Assembly (NCBI GenBank): GCA_003255065.1
Contig: QAOA01000431.1
Span: 1 to 64,000 of the forward strand
Length of the DNA stretch: 64,000 nt
Direction of reading: 5' to 3'
Source of the DNA: Cercis canadensis
Taxonomy: Eukaryota; Streptophyta; Magnoliopsida; Fabales; Fabaceae
The notes under the pieces are model-generated. The model had not been told where the DNA came from. It did no database searches and saw only the letters and a program-made list of their open reading frames with translations. Shown here one piece after another: positions 23,037 through 35,158 of the stretch. The position numbers were made by a program, and so were the translations under genes. Position 1 is the first letter of the stretch. Every line of letters starts with the position of its first letter.

Positions 23037-23122
23037 GATAGACCTGGTATTAGCTTTTGCTCAAGGACAAATTATGATGATAATGCTATCACTAATGCTG
23101 TTGAGATCTATGTCAGTCCTAG
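23037..23122 (+). pseudogene. WD40 pseudogene exon 6, 3' fragment
   Basis: Begins with the second copy of the hAT target duplication (GATAGACC). It continues 'GISFCSRTNYDDNAITNAVE' and 'IYVSPR' to a GT donor (GTATAT). Removing the hAT element and one duplication copy restores a continuous, stop-free exon, so this exon was still open when the hAT landed. Confidence 0.86.
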
Positions 23123-23185
23123 GTATATGGTTTTCCCTTTCTTGTCGGTATTCTTTTAATTTATATATTAATTATTATTGATATA

Positions 23186-23415
23186 TGTTGAAATCCCAAA
23201 GGTCACAAGATTGTCAATCAAGGAGAATTAGTGACTTTCCGTAAATAGCTCATTTAATAGGATAGCTATAAATCCCTTAGATTAAGCTATATTTATTTAT
23301 AATCCCCTAGATTAGACTATTTCTGATTTTGAGGGATTGATTGGTTATATCAAATCCCTATAAATTCATAGCTCCTTCACCATTTAGGTAAGGAAGCCAA
23401 TATAGAAATTCTACA
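23186..23415 (+). repeat. Copia 5' LTR (230 bp)
   Basis: TG...CA boundaries, with a TATAAAT box at 23359-23365. Compared by eye with the 3' LTR there are about 12 substitutions, nearly all transitions (about 5%). Confidence 0.96.
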
Positions 23416-23427
23416 TGGTATCAGAGC
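23416..23427 (+). promoter_or_regulatory. Copia primer-binding site (tRNA-Met)
   Basis: TGGTATCAGAGC directly after the 5' LTR is the usual initiator tRNA-Met complementary site of plant copia elements. Confidence 0.95.
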
Positions 23428-23435
23428 AGCGATCC

Positions 23436-24825
23436 ATGAACATGGAGAATTTTGGAAAAACAACCTCTAGGGTTGATTCCTCCATGGCAAACCCTTCGGT
23501 GAGTGAGAGTTCCTCACTTATCATCACCAACCATAAGTTAGATGGTAAAAACTTCCTCCACTGGTCTCAATATGTTCTTATGGTGATTAGAGGCCGAGAA
23601 AAAATCAGCTACCTCACTGGAGAAGCCAACAAGCCCAAAATCGATGATCCCACTTATGCAATATGGGAACTCAACAATTCCATTGTGATGTCATGGCTTA
23701 TTAATTCGATGGAGCCTCACATCAGCAGAACCTATCTTCTTTTCAAGACAGCAAAAGCCATATGGGATTTTGTCAAGGAAAACTACTCTGATTTAGAGAA
23801 TGCCTCCTAAGTTTTTGAGATCAAGATTAAACTCAAAGACACTCGGTAGGACAATCTTGACGTCACCAGCTACTATAACTCTCTAAAGGTATTGTGGCAG
23901 GATTTGGATCTGTTTTATGAAGCAGATTGGGGAGATGTTGATGATCACATCAAGTTCGATACACCTTGATAAGGAACACTTGTATGAGTTCCTAGCAGGT
24001 CTGCATAAAGATTTGGATGAGGTACGTGGCAGAATCTTGGGAAAAAGACCTCTACCAGCTATTGGATAGGCATTTGCTAAGGTTAGGCATGAAGAAAATA
24101 GAAGAAGGGTGATGTTAGGAGACAACAAGGATCCTAAGACTAGCCTAATAGAGAGTTTTGCCCTTTACACTAAGGGTTTTTCAGAGTCTAAATTTCGGAC
24201 AGACAATGAAAACAAACATAAAAAAATATGGAGAAAAACCTGTATGTAGCCACTGCAAGAAGACTGGACATACCCGAGACACTTGTTTCCAACTCCATGG
24301 GGTTCCACCAAGTTGGAAGCCAAGGAACAAGAGAGAAGGGAAAGCTCATCAAGTTGCTTATGAAGAATCCAGTGGAGAGGACATTGCTAATGTTCAGTTA
24401 ACAAAGTCTCAGTTGGAGGTTCTTCACCAGCTCCTTGGCCATTCCTCATCCCCTACGTGCACCTTAGCTCTAAAAGGTAATGCTCATTCTGTTTCTACCC
24501 CTGACCTTGAACAATCAGCTCCTTGGATATTTGATTCAGGAGTCTTAGATCATATGACAGGTAACTCATCTCTATTTTCTGCTTATACCCCTTGCAAATA
24601 TGATTTTCGGGTAAGAGTAGCAGATGGTACTAGATCACTTGTTGCTAGTATTGGGACAATTAAATTGACTGATAATCTTGTCCTCAAATCTGTTCTCCAT
24701 GTCCCAAACCTATCTTGTAATCTAATATCTATTAGAAAATTGACTAGGGACACTAAATGCCGTGTTAACTTCACCTTTAATTGTTGTGTTATACAGGAGC
24801 AGATCTCGGGTAAGATGATTGACAG
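23436..24825 (+). pseudogene. Copia gag and protease region
   Basis: The gag frame (to 23810) has 'HKLDGKNFLHWSQYVLMVIR' and 'IWDFVKENYSDLENAS', the UBN2-type gag core; stops follow. A frame from 24158 carries a CCHC zinc knuckle ('CSHCKKTGHTRDTC') and the aspartic protease segment 'WIFDSGVLDHMTGN', where the usual DSGA is DSGV. The frame is cut at 24827-24831 by the gypsy insertion (target GCTAG) and resumes at 30194. Confidence 0.88.
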
Positions 24826-24831
24826 TGCTAG

Positions 24832-25194
24832 TGATAGATACCCAATAGAATTATAGAAAATGACTGAATATTAAGATAGAAATGCAGAAGAAAATGACAG
24901 TAAAGTAATAAATACTCATACCCACAGAGCATAAGCTCCTCAGGAATTCTCCTGCCCAAGCTAAAAGCTGAAACTAAGGTAAGTCATGCATAATCCCCCG
25001 TCTCTCACACCTCATCCTAGATAACTAACTTCCCATGCATGATGGACCCAACTCGTGAAACTGGATTGCTATAATTACGTAACCACCTGCCAACTCATCA
25101 AGCCATCTCTCCCCTTGCTCTATTCTTATTTCTTCTAGAGTAAACCCTCCAGACTTTAGGCCTAGTACCCATGTCTAACAGCTGATCTCTATCA
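24832..25194 (-). repeat. Gypsy 3' LTR (left copy)
   Basis: Left copy of the LTR and, in element orientation, the 3' LTR. The polyprotein frame runs about 97 bases into it before stopping at 25098. It lacks an 11-12 base insert present in the right copy. Confidence 0.95.
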
Positions 25195-28100
25195 CTGCCA
25201 CCTTCTGTAAACACAACCTTGTTCTTAAGGCTGAAAGAAGGAAATTGACTACGTATTGTGAATTCATCCTCCCAAGTAGCCTCATCCATGGATTTGGCTT
25301 TCCATTTAACTAGCCACTGACTAACAGTTTCACCATTCTCCTTGACTTCCCTAGTAGAAAGGACAGCTTCGGGCTCCACTTCATCATTCAGCTCAACTTC
25401 CAATCCTTCAGGAAGCTTGCTCTCTGTTGAGTAGTTCCCAATGGCTCTTTTAAGTTGAGAGACATGAAATACATGGTGTATTCTGGATGAAGGAGGCAGC
25501 TGCAATTTATAAGCAACAAAACCACACCTTGCTAGAATTTGGTAGGGACCATAAAACCTGGTTGCTAACTTCTGGTTAATTCTTCTTGCTACTGTTTGTT
25601 GGGCACGCAGCAAATGGTGTTTAAGATGTTGTAATGCTTCATCACGATCAATTAACTCCATTGCCACAGATTCCACCCTTGTTTCATTCTGTAAAAACCT
25701 CACCAAGGTAGGTGGTTTCATGCCCTACACCACCTCAAAAGGAGTGGAGCCAATTGAAATGTGAAAAGTGGTATTGTACCACAGTTCTGCCCAAGACAGC
25801 CAATGTGACTAGTTGTGGGGTTGTTCTGAAACAAAGCACCGTAAGTATGCTTCCACACATCGATTAACAACCTCTGTCTGTCCATCCATTTTTGGATGAT
25901 AAGATGAGCTCATTTTGAGTGCTGTCCCCTGCATTTTAAATAGCTCTTGCCAAAAATGACTGAGGAATAAAGGGTCTCGGTCACTGACAATAGAATGAGG
26001 AATACCATGTAGTCTAACTATCTCTTTAGCAAAAATCTCTGCCACTTTTTTTGTTGTATAGGATGCTTCAACAGAATAAAGTGAGCATATTTTGATAGTC
26101 TGTCTACCACTACTAAAATGGCTTCAAAACCTCTGGACTTTGGAAGACCCATGACAAAATCCATTGAAAGGTCTTCCCAAACAAGATTGGGAATATCAAG
26201 AGGTTGTAAGAGTCCTCCGGGAGAAAGGGCATCATATTTTTGTCATTGACAAGTGTCAGACGACTTAACAAATTCTTGAATTTGTTTCTTCATTCCCACC
26301 CAATATAAATTTTCTGCAAGTCTCCTATATGTGCGAAGGAAACCAGAGTGACCACCTAAGGATGTGGAATGGAACTCTTGTAAGAGTTGGGTAATCCATG
26401 GTGAAGTAGTAGGAATCACCAATTTGTTCTTATAGAACAGGATACCTTGTTGGTAAACAAAACCAGGTCTGGAGTTAGAATTATGCTGTAGATCTGAGAT
26501 GATGTTTTGGAGGTAGGGATCTATATGCACCTCATTAAGCACCGTTGTTCCTTCTAACCAGACAGGAAATGAAATCAGTCCATTAATCTCCCTTCCTTTA
26601 AGAATTCTGGATAGTGTGTCTGCTGCTTTATTCTCAGGTCCAGGTTTGTAGACTATCTCGAAATAATATCCTAGCAACTTAGCCATCCAACATTGCTGAT
26701 CAGGAGTAGTGATTCTCTGATGAAGCGAGCGTTTTAAACTCTTCTAATCTGTATAGACCACAAAGTGTCTACCCAAAAGGTAGAGTCTCCAATGTTGCAC
26801 AGCCATAGCCAAAACCATAATCTCCTTCTCATAGGTAGACTTAGACAATGTGTTATCCGATAAGGCCTTGTTGAAGTAAGCAAGGGGCCTTCTTTGCTGC
26901 ATAAGGATTGCTCCAAGTCCTCTACCCGACGCATCACACTCGACTTCGAAAGGATGAGTAAAATCTGGTAAGGCTAAGACCAGGGATGTAGTCATGACCC
27001 TCTTAAGTGTCTCGAAAGCTTCTTGGGCTACTGCTCCCCAATGAAAGCCCTTTTTTTTTGTTAATTCTGTGAGAGGTTTAGCTATTTTACCATACCCCTA
27101 GATGAACTTCCTATAATAACCTGTCAACCCCAAAAATCCTCTCACACCCTTCACATTTTTTGGAACTGGCCAACTTAGCACACTTTTAATTTTCTCTGGA
27201 TCCATTGCAACACCTTGTCCGGATATGATGTGCCCCAAATATTCATTGGAACTTCGTGCCAAGCTACACTTTTTGTTGTTAACCACCAAGCTATTGAGTC
27301 TCATTATTTCCAACACCTTAGATAAATGTATCAAGTGTGTTTGCCAATCTGGATTGCAAACCAGAATATCGTCAAAGAAGACAAGAACAGACATTCAAAG
27401 GCAAGGTCTAAAGACATCATTCATGGTTGACTGAAAAGTGGCGGGGGCATTGGTAAGTCCAAAGGGCATAACCAAATATTTGTAGTGGCCTTCATGTGTT
27501 ATGAATGTTATTTTGTGAACATCTTCTTCCTTTACTCTGATTTGGTGAAATCCCGACTTAAGATCAAGCTTAATAAAGAACCAAGCATCATGTAGTTCAT
27601 CTAAAAGTTCCTCCACCACTGGAATTGGGTATTTATCTAGGACAGTCCCTCTATTCAATGCTCTATAGTCCACACACATTCTCCATGAATTGTCTTTCTT
27701 CTTTGCTAAGATTACCGGACTTGAAAAAGCACTATTGTTGGGCCTAATAAACCCTTCATACAGCAGCTTCTGGACCTGTCGTTCAATCTCATCCTTTTGA
27801 AAATGTGGGTATCGATAGGGTCTAACACTAATAGGACCTTGTCCAGGTTGAAGTACAATTGCATGATCACTATGTCTGTGAAGTGGTAGGGTCTGAATTT
27901 CAGAGAATACCTTAGGGAACTGGTTAATTACCTCCTGTAGTTCCATAAGTTGTCTTTTGGATAAGTCTTTTGGTTGATCTCCTTCTTGACAATGAACCTC
28001 AGCACTCCACAACAGTCCTCCCACATCATAATTCATGCTCCCAATGATATTATGGAGAGAGACAGAAGCTAAAGAGCCTATGAAATTTCCCTGCAGAGTG

Positions 28101-29787
28101 ACCCATTGGTTGCCATTGCGAAATATCATGGTCATCATTCCCCAATCAACTTGTACTACACCCAAGGTTCCAAGCCATGAAACTCCCAATATAAGGTCCA
28201 GATTTCCAATGTCAAAAACAAATGCTTCGATGGTTGCCACAACTGCCCCCAAATCTACTTGCAATTGGCATTTCCCCTTTGTTATCACTCGATGGCCATC
28301 TCCTAGCCGGATACCAACCTCTTGAGTTTCTTGCACCTCTAAACCCAGCGCTTGCACCAACCTTCGTGAAACAAAGTTATGACTGACCCCACTATCAATT
28401 AGAACAAGAATTGGTACCACATTTACCTTCCCTTCCAACTTGATAACCTTGGAACAAGACACTTGTTCTTCAGAATAATGGAGTAACTCCATGGCAGTAT
28501 AACTTACTTCTTCAGTCTTGTCATCTTCAATTTCCAGTGTAGTGATATCTCCCTTGTTGTTAATGACTTCATCCTCTACCAATAGAGTGACCCTCAACTG
28601 CTTGTCAGGACATTGATGTAGAGGATGGTAATGTTGTCCACATCGGAAACATAAGCCTTTCTTCCTCCTGTCAAACAATTTTTGAGCAGAGAGGTGTCGG
28701 GTTCCCCTGTTCCTGGTTTCCTTTCCCCTTTGGTGCTCCGTTCCTGTTGTGCCCATAGTTGGGGGACGATCGTGCATAACAGATTTGGGCTCCGATCTCC
28801 ATCCCATGCCTCCTTCCTTGGAACGATTTGCAGAGTTTTGGGAAGAAAAAATTCCCCCAATGGTCACCTTATGATTTGATCTTGGCCCAAAATTCATACC
28901 TTCTCTAGTTCCTGTGCTCTTTGCTTCTCCTCTGTTCCCATTATCTCCGAACAGAGCATATACTCCACGTCTTTGGCCAATTTTATTATGTGGGTTCGTG
29001 TATCCAGATTATGAACTCTTACCTATCGCCGAATTTCTGCCCGTAACCCATGCATATAGTAACTTACAGCTTGCTGTTCTGGAAGTCGAGAGACTTGTGA
29101 GGCCAAGATTTCGAAGGCTTCAGTGTATTCTGCCACTGAACCAGTTTGCCTCAATTCTGCCAGCTGCTCATAGGGATTATGAGATGGCAATCCTCTGTAT
29201 CGTGTAAGAAGAGCCAACTTGAGAGCTTCCCACGTTAACTCGATTTTTGATTCCCACAGAAGTGAAAACCAGTGCACCGCATGCCCCTCCATTAACACCT
29301 GGGCAAGCAACACCTTGACCTCGGGTCAGGTATTTTGGACCCGAAAGTATGTCTCGGCTCAAGTTATCCACCCTTTTGGGTTGGTACTATCGAAAGAAGG
29401 TAATTCAACCTTTTTCACAGCCATACAGAATTCATCGAGAGTTGTATCGTCCACCGCTTTTCTTGAAGTCGTTCTAGAGAAATGACTCCGCTCGTCCGAT
29501 TGTAGAACTCGACCTTCACGATCTCCGGAATTGCGAGAATTTCCTGGAGTGTGGAAGCCTTCCCCGGTGAGGTTCCGACGCATCTAGTCAGTCACTACGG
29601 TGCGAAACTCAGCGTTCTCTCATCGCTCTGCTTCGTGAGCTTGATTTTCGGCAACTCGTGCTGCTTTCTCTTGCTCTATGGATTTCTGGAATCCTACTAC
29701 ATAAACTTTCAACTCCTGAAGCTGCGTATCCAAGGATGTAAACTTGGTTTCCATGGAATCAATCCTGGTAGTCATTCTTGTACTCAT
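25098..29787 (-). pseudogene. Gypsy gag-pol polyprotein relic with chromodomain
   Basis: Gag starts near 29787 (MSTRMTTRIDSMETKF, coiled-coil-like) and continues through 29583-28900. The long frame 28897-27395 holds a CCHC knuckle ('CFRCGQHYHPLHQC', about 28651-28610), protease 'VLIDSGVSHNF' (about 28400) and reverse transcriptase up to 'FGLTNAPATFQSTMNDVF'. One stop then precedes 'VLVFFDDILV' (27394-27098). RNase H has 'VECDASGRGLGAIL' (26995-26744). Integrase has the HHCC region (26686-26243) and 'IPHSIVSDRDPLF' (26045-25809). The C-terminal frame 25721-25098 ends in a chromodomain with 'QWLVKWKAKSMDEATWEDE'. At least six breaks make it non-coding. Known role: particle formation, cDNA synthesis, integration; the chromodomain is thought to steer insertion to heterochromatin. 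Confidence 0.93.
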
Positions 29788-29819
29788 TCACCGATGGGTA
29801 TCCAGTAGGTCGGACCAAT

Positions 29820-30193
29820 TGATAGATACCCAGTAGAATTATAGAAGATGACTGAATATTAAGATAGAAATGTAGAAGAAAATGACAGTAGAGTAATGAA
29901 TACTCTTACTCACAGAGCATAAGCTCCTTAGGAATTCTCCTGCCCAAGCTAAAAGCTGAAACTAAGGTAAGTCATGCATAATCCCCCATCTCTCACACCC
30001 CTCCTAGATAACTAACTTCCCATGCATGATGGACCCAACTCGTGAAACTGAATTGCTATAATTACATAACCACCAACCAGCTTAGCTGCCAACTCATCAA
30101 GTCATCTCTCCTCTTGCTCTATTCTTATTTCTTCTAGAGTAAACCCTCCAGACTTTAGGCCTAGTACCCATGTCTAACAACTGATCTCTATCA
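29820..30193 (-). repeat. Gypsy 5' LTR (right copy)
   Basis: Right copy of the LTR and, in element orientation, the 5' LTR. The adjacent primer site on the - strand begins TTGGTCCGACC; I cannot assign the tRNA. Confidence 0.94.
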
Positions 30194-30198
30194 GCTAG

Positions 30199-32231
30199 TA
30201 TGTCTAATGGACTCTACTTTTGGAACAAACTTGCCTCTTTGAATAAACAAGCATTCACTGTCAATGTGTCCAATGTTTCTAATTCTAGTCAAATTATGAT
30301 GTGGCATAGGTTAGGTCACCCCAACTTCTTGTATCTCAAAAGTTTTTCCAAACTTATTTATTAATAAGAATCTTAGTTCTTTTTCTTGTGAGATTTGTCA
30401 ATTAGCCAAAAAGACCTGAGTATCTTATGCTGCAAAACCCTACATTGCTTCTCGCCCATTTGCACTCATTCATAGTGATATTTGGGGAGCTTCTCGAGTG
30501 AAAATTATTTCAGGGGCTAGGTGGTTTATCACCTTTATAGATGATCACACAAGGGTATGCTGGGTATATCTCCTAAAGGAAAAATCTGAAGCCTCTCACA
30601 CATTCAAAAACTTCCACTCTATGATCCAAAATAAGTTCCACACCAATATTTAAACCTTAAGAACTAATAATGGCAGGTAGTATTTTAATTCTATTTTAAG
30701 GGAATACCTGTATCCCATGGTATAATTCATGAGAGTTCTTATGTCTATACTCCACAACAAAATGAGATTTCTGAGAGAAAAAACTGCCACCTCCTAGAAG
30801 TAACTAGGTCCCTTATGTTTACCATGAATGTGCCAAATTATCTATGGGGAGAGGCAATTTTAACTGCAGCCTATCTCATAAACCGAATGCCATCCAAAGT
30901 TCTTAATCTTCATACACCATTCTCGGCCTTCCAAAAGACCTTTCCTCACTATAGGTTTTCTTCTCTAACTCCAAAAATTTTTGGGTGTAAGGCCTTTGTT
31001 CACTCTCATTTTCCCCGACAGTCTAAGCTTGATCCTAGGGCACATAGGTGTGTGTTTTTCAGGTACTCACCTACTCAAAAGGGATATAAATGTTATTCTC
31101 CCACTCTTAAATGTCTATTTGTGTCCAAAGATGTCTCTTTTTTTGAAACCGATCCTTACTTTCCCCCCTCTCAACTTTGGGGAGAGAATATAGGTGAAGT
31201 TGAGTGTAGGAAAACCAATTTTGAACCTGAACCTACACCTCCTACTGATCCTGTACAGACAAAACTAGAATTTGAACCTATACCCCTGCAATCTGACCCT
31301 ACACCTTTACCTATCTCATACCCAAGTGTGGATACGTGCCTCCTAAAAATAGTCAACTAGCACCTGAACCAGAACGTGAATCTGCGACAATACCAGAACC
31401 CGAACCTGTGACAATACCAGAAACTGAACAACCAAAAATGTTTGTTTATTCAAGAAGGAATCTTTTTTCAAAGGCAAATAAGTTAGACAAATAGCAAGGC
31501 CAAGAATCTGAGCCGAATATCTGCTCCAGTAGCACTAAGAGCCCTACAAAGCCAGCTGAGATCCATACAGAGTCACAACAGAACCTTGAAGACTTCCCAA
31601 TTGCCATTAGAAAAAGGGGTAAGAGCATGTACAAAACATCCTATCTCTAAATTTGTTTCATTGGAAAATTTATCCCCTGGATTCCTTGTCTTTTCTACTC
31701 ATCTTTTCAAAACAGAAATTCCTAAAAATATAGATGAGGCCCTTTCCAAACCAGAATGGAATAAAGCTATCTTAGAGGAGATGAATGCCCTTGAAAAAAA
31801 TGGCACATGGAAGCTTAAGAACCTACCTACGGGAAAGAAAACAGTTGGCTGCAAATGGGTGTTCACCATTAAATACAAAAGTGATGGAAGCATAGACAGG
31901 TACAAAGCAATGTTAGTTGCTAAGGGTTTTACTCAGACCTATAGGATAGACTATCAATAAACATTTGCACCTGTGGCCAAATTGAACACAATAAGAGTTC
32001 TGTTGTCCCTGGCTGCAAATTTAGGTTGGCCACTCCACCAACTAGATGTGAAGCCTGCATTTCTCAATGGAAGGCTAAATGAAGAAGTTCACATGGATAT
32101 ACCACCTGGTTTTAAGGGGTAGAAAGGAAATGTGTACAGACTAAAAAGGGCTCTTTATGGGCTAAAACAGTCTCCTAGAGCATGGTTCGAAAGGCTGACC
32201 CAAGTTGTGAAGAAAAGATAGTAAATCAGGG
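30199..32231 (+). pseudogene. Copia integrase and reverse transcriptase (first part)
   Basis: After the gypsy insertion the copia frame resumes. The pre-integrase zinc region has 'WHRLGHPNFLYLKS' and 'CEICQLAKK'. The integrase core has 'IHSDIWGASR' and 'FITFIDDHTRVCWVYLLKEK'. The 30815-31360 frame has 'NYLWGEAILTAAYLINRMPS'. Reverse transcriptase begins in 31586-31960 ('TVGCKWVFTIKYKSDGS', 'YKAMLVAKGFTQ') and runs to 'LYGLKQSPRAWFERL'. Stops such as Q-to-TAA after 'IDY' interrupt it. It is cut by the solo LTR at 32232. Confidence 0.9.
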
Positions 32232-33690
32232 TGATACTTGTCTTTTAGGACTGTAGAAAACCATGTTTTAATACTACATTCCTACCTACATTGTGAGAAA
32301 ATCTTAATTAAACATGATATTTAATCCATGAATTGGTGTTGTCAGGTACCAATAATGTTTAATCAGGAAAAAGGAAGAATTTGGAAGAAATCCATGAAAC
32401 AGGATGCAAGGAAACCAGCATTTTATGAAGTCTTGATAATGACACGGGCAGGAACACAACTGTGTTTCCCCTGTGTCTAACATCTAGAAGTTGCTGCTCA
32501 AGCTTATGGACAAACACGGCCAAGACAAGATAAAAAATGGCCGTGTGCGAGGTCGTGTTGATCAGGCAGAGTGTACAATTATAGAACACGCCCAGAGCAA
32601 GGAGACACACGAACCATGTCTGAGGAACACGGGCAGTGACAAAAGAAGAACACGACCGTGTCTGGTCCCGTGTTCAATGACCAGGAAAGCACCTTAAGTG
32701 ACACGCCCAAGTCCTGAAATAGAACACGGCCGTGTCAGAGCCGTGTTCGAGCTATTTCTGATGAGAAGACCTAATTCCACAGAAGTATAAATAGGAATCT
32801 GATGCATGGGATTAAAGAGGCCATACTTGGGAAGAAAAGGAAGAGAGGAGCTAGAGCACGAAGAGGAGCAATTGAGACTCGATCTACATTTAGTTTTTCT
32901 TCTTCTCATCCTATGTTGAATTTTATCTGTTTAATGTTATTGAATTCAGTCATGAGTAGCTAAACTCTTAGTGTTAGGGGTTTGATGTAATTTGTTTGTA
33001 ATAAGGTTTCAAGGCTGAATGAACTTGTTTTAGTACAATTCTTCTTGTTGAATGGAATTAACTGTTATTAATGCGTTTAAATGACTAGCCTCCATTTGAA
33101 TAGTTAAAGATTCATTTCGATGCTAGGAATAGTAAGATACGAATGTGTTCTTGTGAATTCTGTCTTGAATTGAGTCAATCTAGGAATAGATAACTTAGTT
33201 TAGGTGGTCCTAAATTAATTTCCTATAGCTTAATCACCTAGACTAGTTAATTGTGTCAAAGAATTGGACAATTAATTGGGATAGGGATGATTGTTTCACC
33301 AAGGGATTGGGTTCAATCACATTAGGGAAAGTAACCAACAACAAAGGAATTGTAACTGGAATAATTAGTTCAGTACTGATCCTAATGTTACTTTGTCTAT
33401 GAAGTAACCGAATTTGCAAGCAAATGAAATCAACCCCTAACCTTCTCATTCTTATCATCAATCTCACAGTTAAATTGCTCTTTAAGTTGCTTACGTATTC
33501 ATTTGAATTTTGTTACTTAGTGAACCGTAGTAGTCATTTTTAGGCTGCCTTCAATCCAAAGTGTTTATTCTTCCAAATAGAACTAGAGTTGAAGAAATTG
33601 GTAGTTGGTTGCGTTAATCCCTGAGGACGATACTCTACTCATCTATTACTACTTGTGTGACTTGGTACACTTGCCGGAAAAAGTCCATCA
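32232..33690 (+). mobile_element. Solo LTR of an Athila-type Ty3/gypsy element (1459 bp)
   Basis: Starts TGATACTTG, ends AAGTCCATCA, with no internal retroelement genes. The copia reading frame is split here. The flanks are CAGGG (32227-32231) and CAAGG (33691-33695), a 5-bp duplication with one later change. It carries several imperfect CACGGCCGTG palindromes (for example 32722-32755) and a TATAAATAGG box near 32787. The same palindromes occur in the Athila-type LTR at 54779-56284. A lone LTR with one target duplication is the product of recombination between the two LTRs of a full element. Confidence 0.9.
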
Positions 33691-33695
33691 CAAGG

Positions 33696-34928
33696 CCAAA
33701 TAGATCACACTATGTTTTTCAAACACTCAATAGACGGCAAAATCACCATCCTCATTGTCTATGTGGACGACATGGTTATAACCGGTAATGATTTAGGAGA
33801 AATTCAACTCTTGAAGAAATATCTCAGCACAACATTTGAGCTAAAAAACCTATGACCTCTAAAATATTTTCTAGGAATGGAGGTAGCTCGAAGTCACACT
33901 GGTATTTCCATATCACAAAAAAAAATATGTGCTGAATCTGTTACAAGAAATTGACATGCTGGGCTGTAGACCAGCAGATACACCTATGGAACCTAATAAA
34001 AAACTAGGTGATGAGGATGAAGGCAATGACATAGACAAGTGAAGGTACCTGCGTCTTGTTGGTAGATTAATTTACCTCTCTCACACAAAGCCAGATATTG
34101 CATTTCCTGTAAGTGTAGTGAGCCAATTCATGCACTCTCCTAAAGAAGGGCACTTGGAGGCAGTTTATAGAATTTTAAGATATTTGAAAGGGTCTTCTGG
34201 AAAGTGTATGTTTTTTAAAAGGGGAGGTCCAAGATGTGTTGAAATCTTCACTGATGTTGATTGGGCAAGTTCTATAATTGATAGGTGCTTAACCTCAGGG
34301 TACTGCACTTACATGTGGGGCAACCTTGTAACTTGGAGAAGCAAGAAACAATCTGTGGTTGCTTGAAGTACTGCTGAGGCTGAATAAAGGGCCTTGGCTC
34401 ATGGTGTATGTGAAGGTATTTGGCTAAAATGCATGTTAAGAGAGCTTTGGGTTCCTAGTTATATGCCTATAAAGCTCTACTGTNNNNNNNNNNNAACCTC
34501 AGGGTACTGCACTTACATGTGGGGCAACCTTGTAACTTGGAGAAGCAAGAAACAATCTGTGGTTGCTTGAAGTACTGCTGAGGCTGAATACAGGGCCTTG
34601 GCTCATGGTGTGTGTGAAGGTATTTGGCTAAAACGCATGTTAAGAGAGCTTTGGGTTCCTAGTTATATGCCTATAAAGCTCTACTGTGACAACAAAGCTG
34701 CTGTAAGTATTGCTCACAATCCTGTCCATCATGGCAGAACTAAGCATGTGGAGATAGACAGACACTTCATCAAAGAAAAGATTGACAATGGTACCATTAA
34801 TCTATAGTACCTGCCCACAGCGCAACAAGTTGTAGATGTGCTTACCAAGAGTCTTCCTAAGCCTCGGTTTAATGCACTAACAAGCAAGTTGGACATGATT
34901 AATATCTATGCCTCAGCTTGAAGGGGAA
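33696..34928 (+). pseudogene. Copia reverse transcriptase (second part) and RNase H
   Basis: The frame resumes 'DHTMFFKHSIDGKITILIVY' with the catalytic 'YVDDMVITGND'. It goes on through 'LKYFLGMEVARS' to RNase H in 34118-34366 ('EGHLEAVYRILRYLKGSSGK', 'FTDVDWASS') and 34598-34807 ('LYCDNKAAVSIAHNPVHHGR', 'KHVEIDRHFIKEK'). Several stops occur. The 11-N gap at 34484 splits the RNase H and duplicates 193 bases around it. The purine tract (34920-34928) follows. Confidence 0.9.
34291..34687. repeat. 193-bp duplication around an 11-N gap
   Basis: Bases 34291-34483 and 34495-34687 are near-identical and lie on either side of the only multi-N gap (34484-34494). Removing one copy and the gap gives a normal copia RNase H. 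This is an assembly overlap, not a biological repeat. Confidence 0.9.
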
Positions 34929-35158
34929 TGTTGAAATCCTAAAGGTTACGGGATTGTCAATCAAGGAGAATTAGTGACTTTTCGTAAATAGCTCATTTAA
35001 TAAGATAGCTGTAAATCCCTTAGGTTAAGCTATATTTATTTATAATCCCCTAGATTAGATTATTTCTGATTTTGAGGGATTGATTGGTTGTATCAAATCC
35101 CTATAAATTCATAGCTCCTTCACCATTTAGGTAAGGAAGCCAATACATAAATTCTACA
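34929..35158 (+). repeat. Copia 3' LTR (230 bp)
   Basis: Same length and boundaries as the 5' LTR; followed by the ATATA target duplication and then directly by the remaining WD40 intron. Confidence 0.96.

Larger units (their letters stand above)
24832..30193 (-). mobile_element. Ty3/gypsy chromovirus nested in the copia element
   Basis: LTRs at 24832-25194 (363 bp) and 29820-30193 (374 bp) both begin TGATAGATACCC and end ATCTCTATCA on the + strand. GCTAG flanks both sides (24827-24831, 30194-30198). Coding order on the - strand is gag, protease, reverse transcriptase, RNase H, integrase, chromodomain. The integrase-C-terminal chromodomain places it in the chromovirus branch of Ty3/gypsy. 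About 15 substitutions plus small indels separate the LTRs (about 4%), slightly less than in the surrounding copia element, as expected for a later insertion. Confidence 0.97.
23186..35158 (+). mobile_element. Ty1/copia LTR retrotransposon, host to two nested insertions
   Basis: Two 230-bp LTRs (23186-23415, 34929-35158) begin TGTTGAAATC and end TTCTACA. The element is flanked by ATATA on both sides (23181-23185, 35159-35163). A tRNA-Met primer site TGGTATCAGAGC follows the left LTR and a purine tract GAAGGGGAA precedes the right one. Subtracting the nested gypsy element, the solo LTR, their target duplications and the 204-bp assembly repeat leaves about 4.9 kb, the usual size for a copia element. 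The internal order is gag, protease, integrase, reverse transcriptase, RNase H, which places it in Ty1/copia. It lies in the intron after WD40 exon 6. Confidence 0.97.

Noticed and set aside
25098..29787. Endogenous pararetrovirus or virus-derived sequence
   Set aside because: LTRs, a 5-bp target duplication, CCHC gag, integrase and chromodomain identify an ordinary Ty3/gypsy chromovirus.
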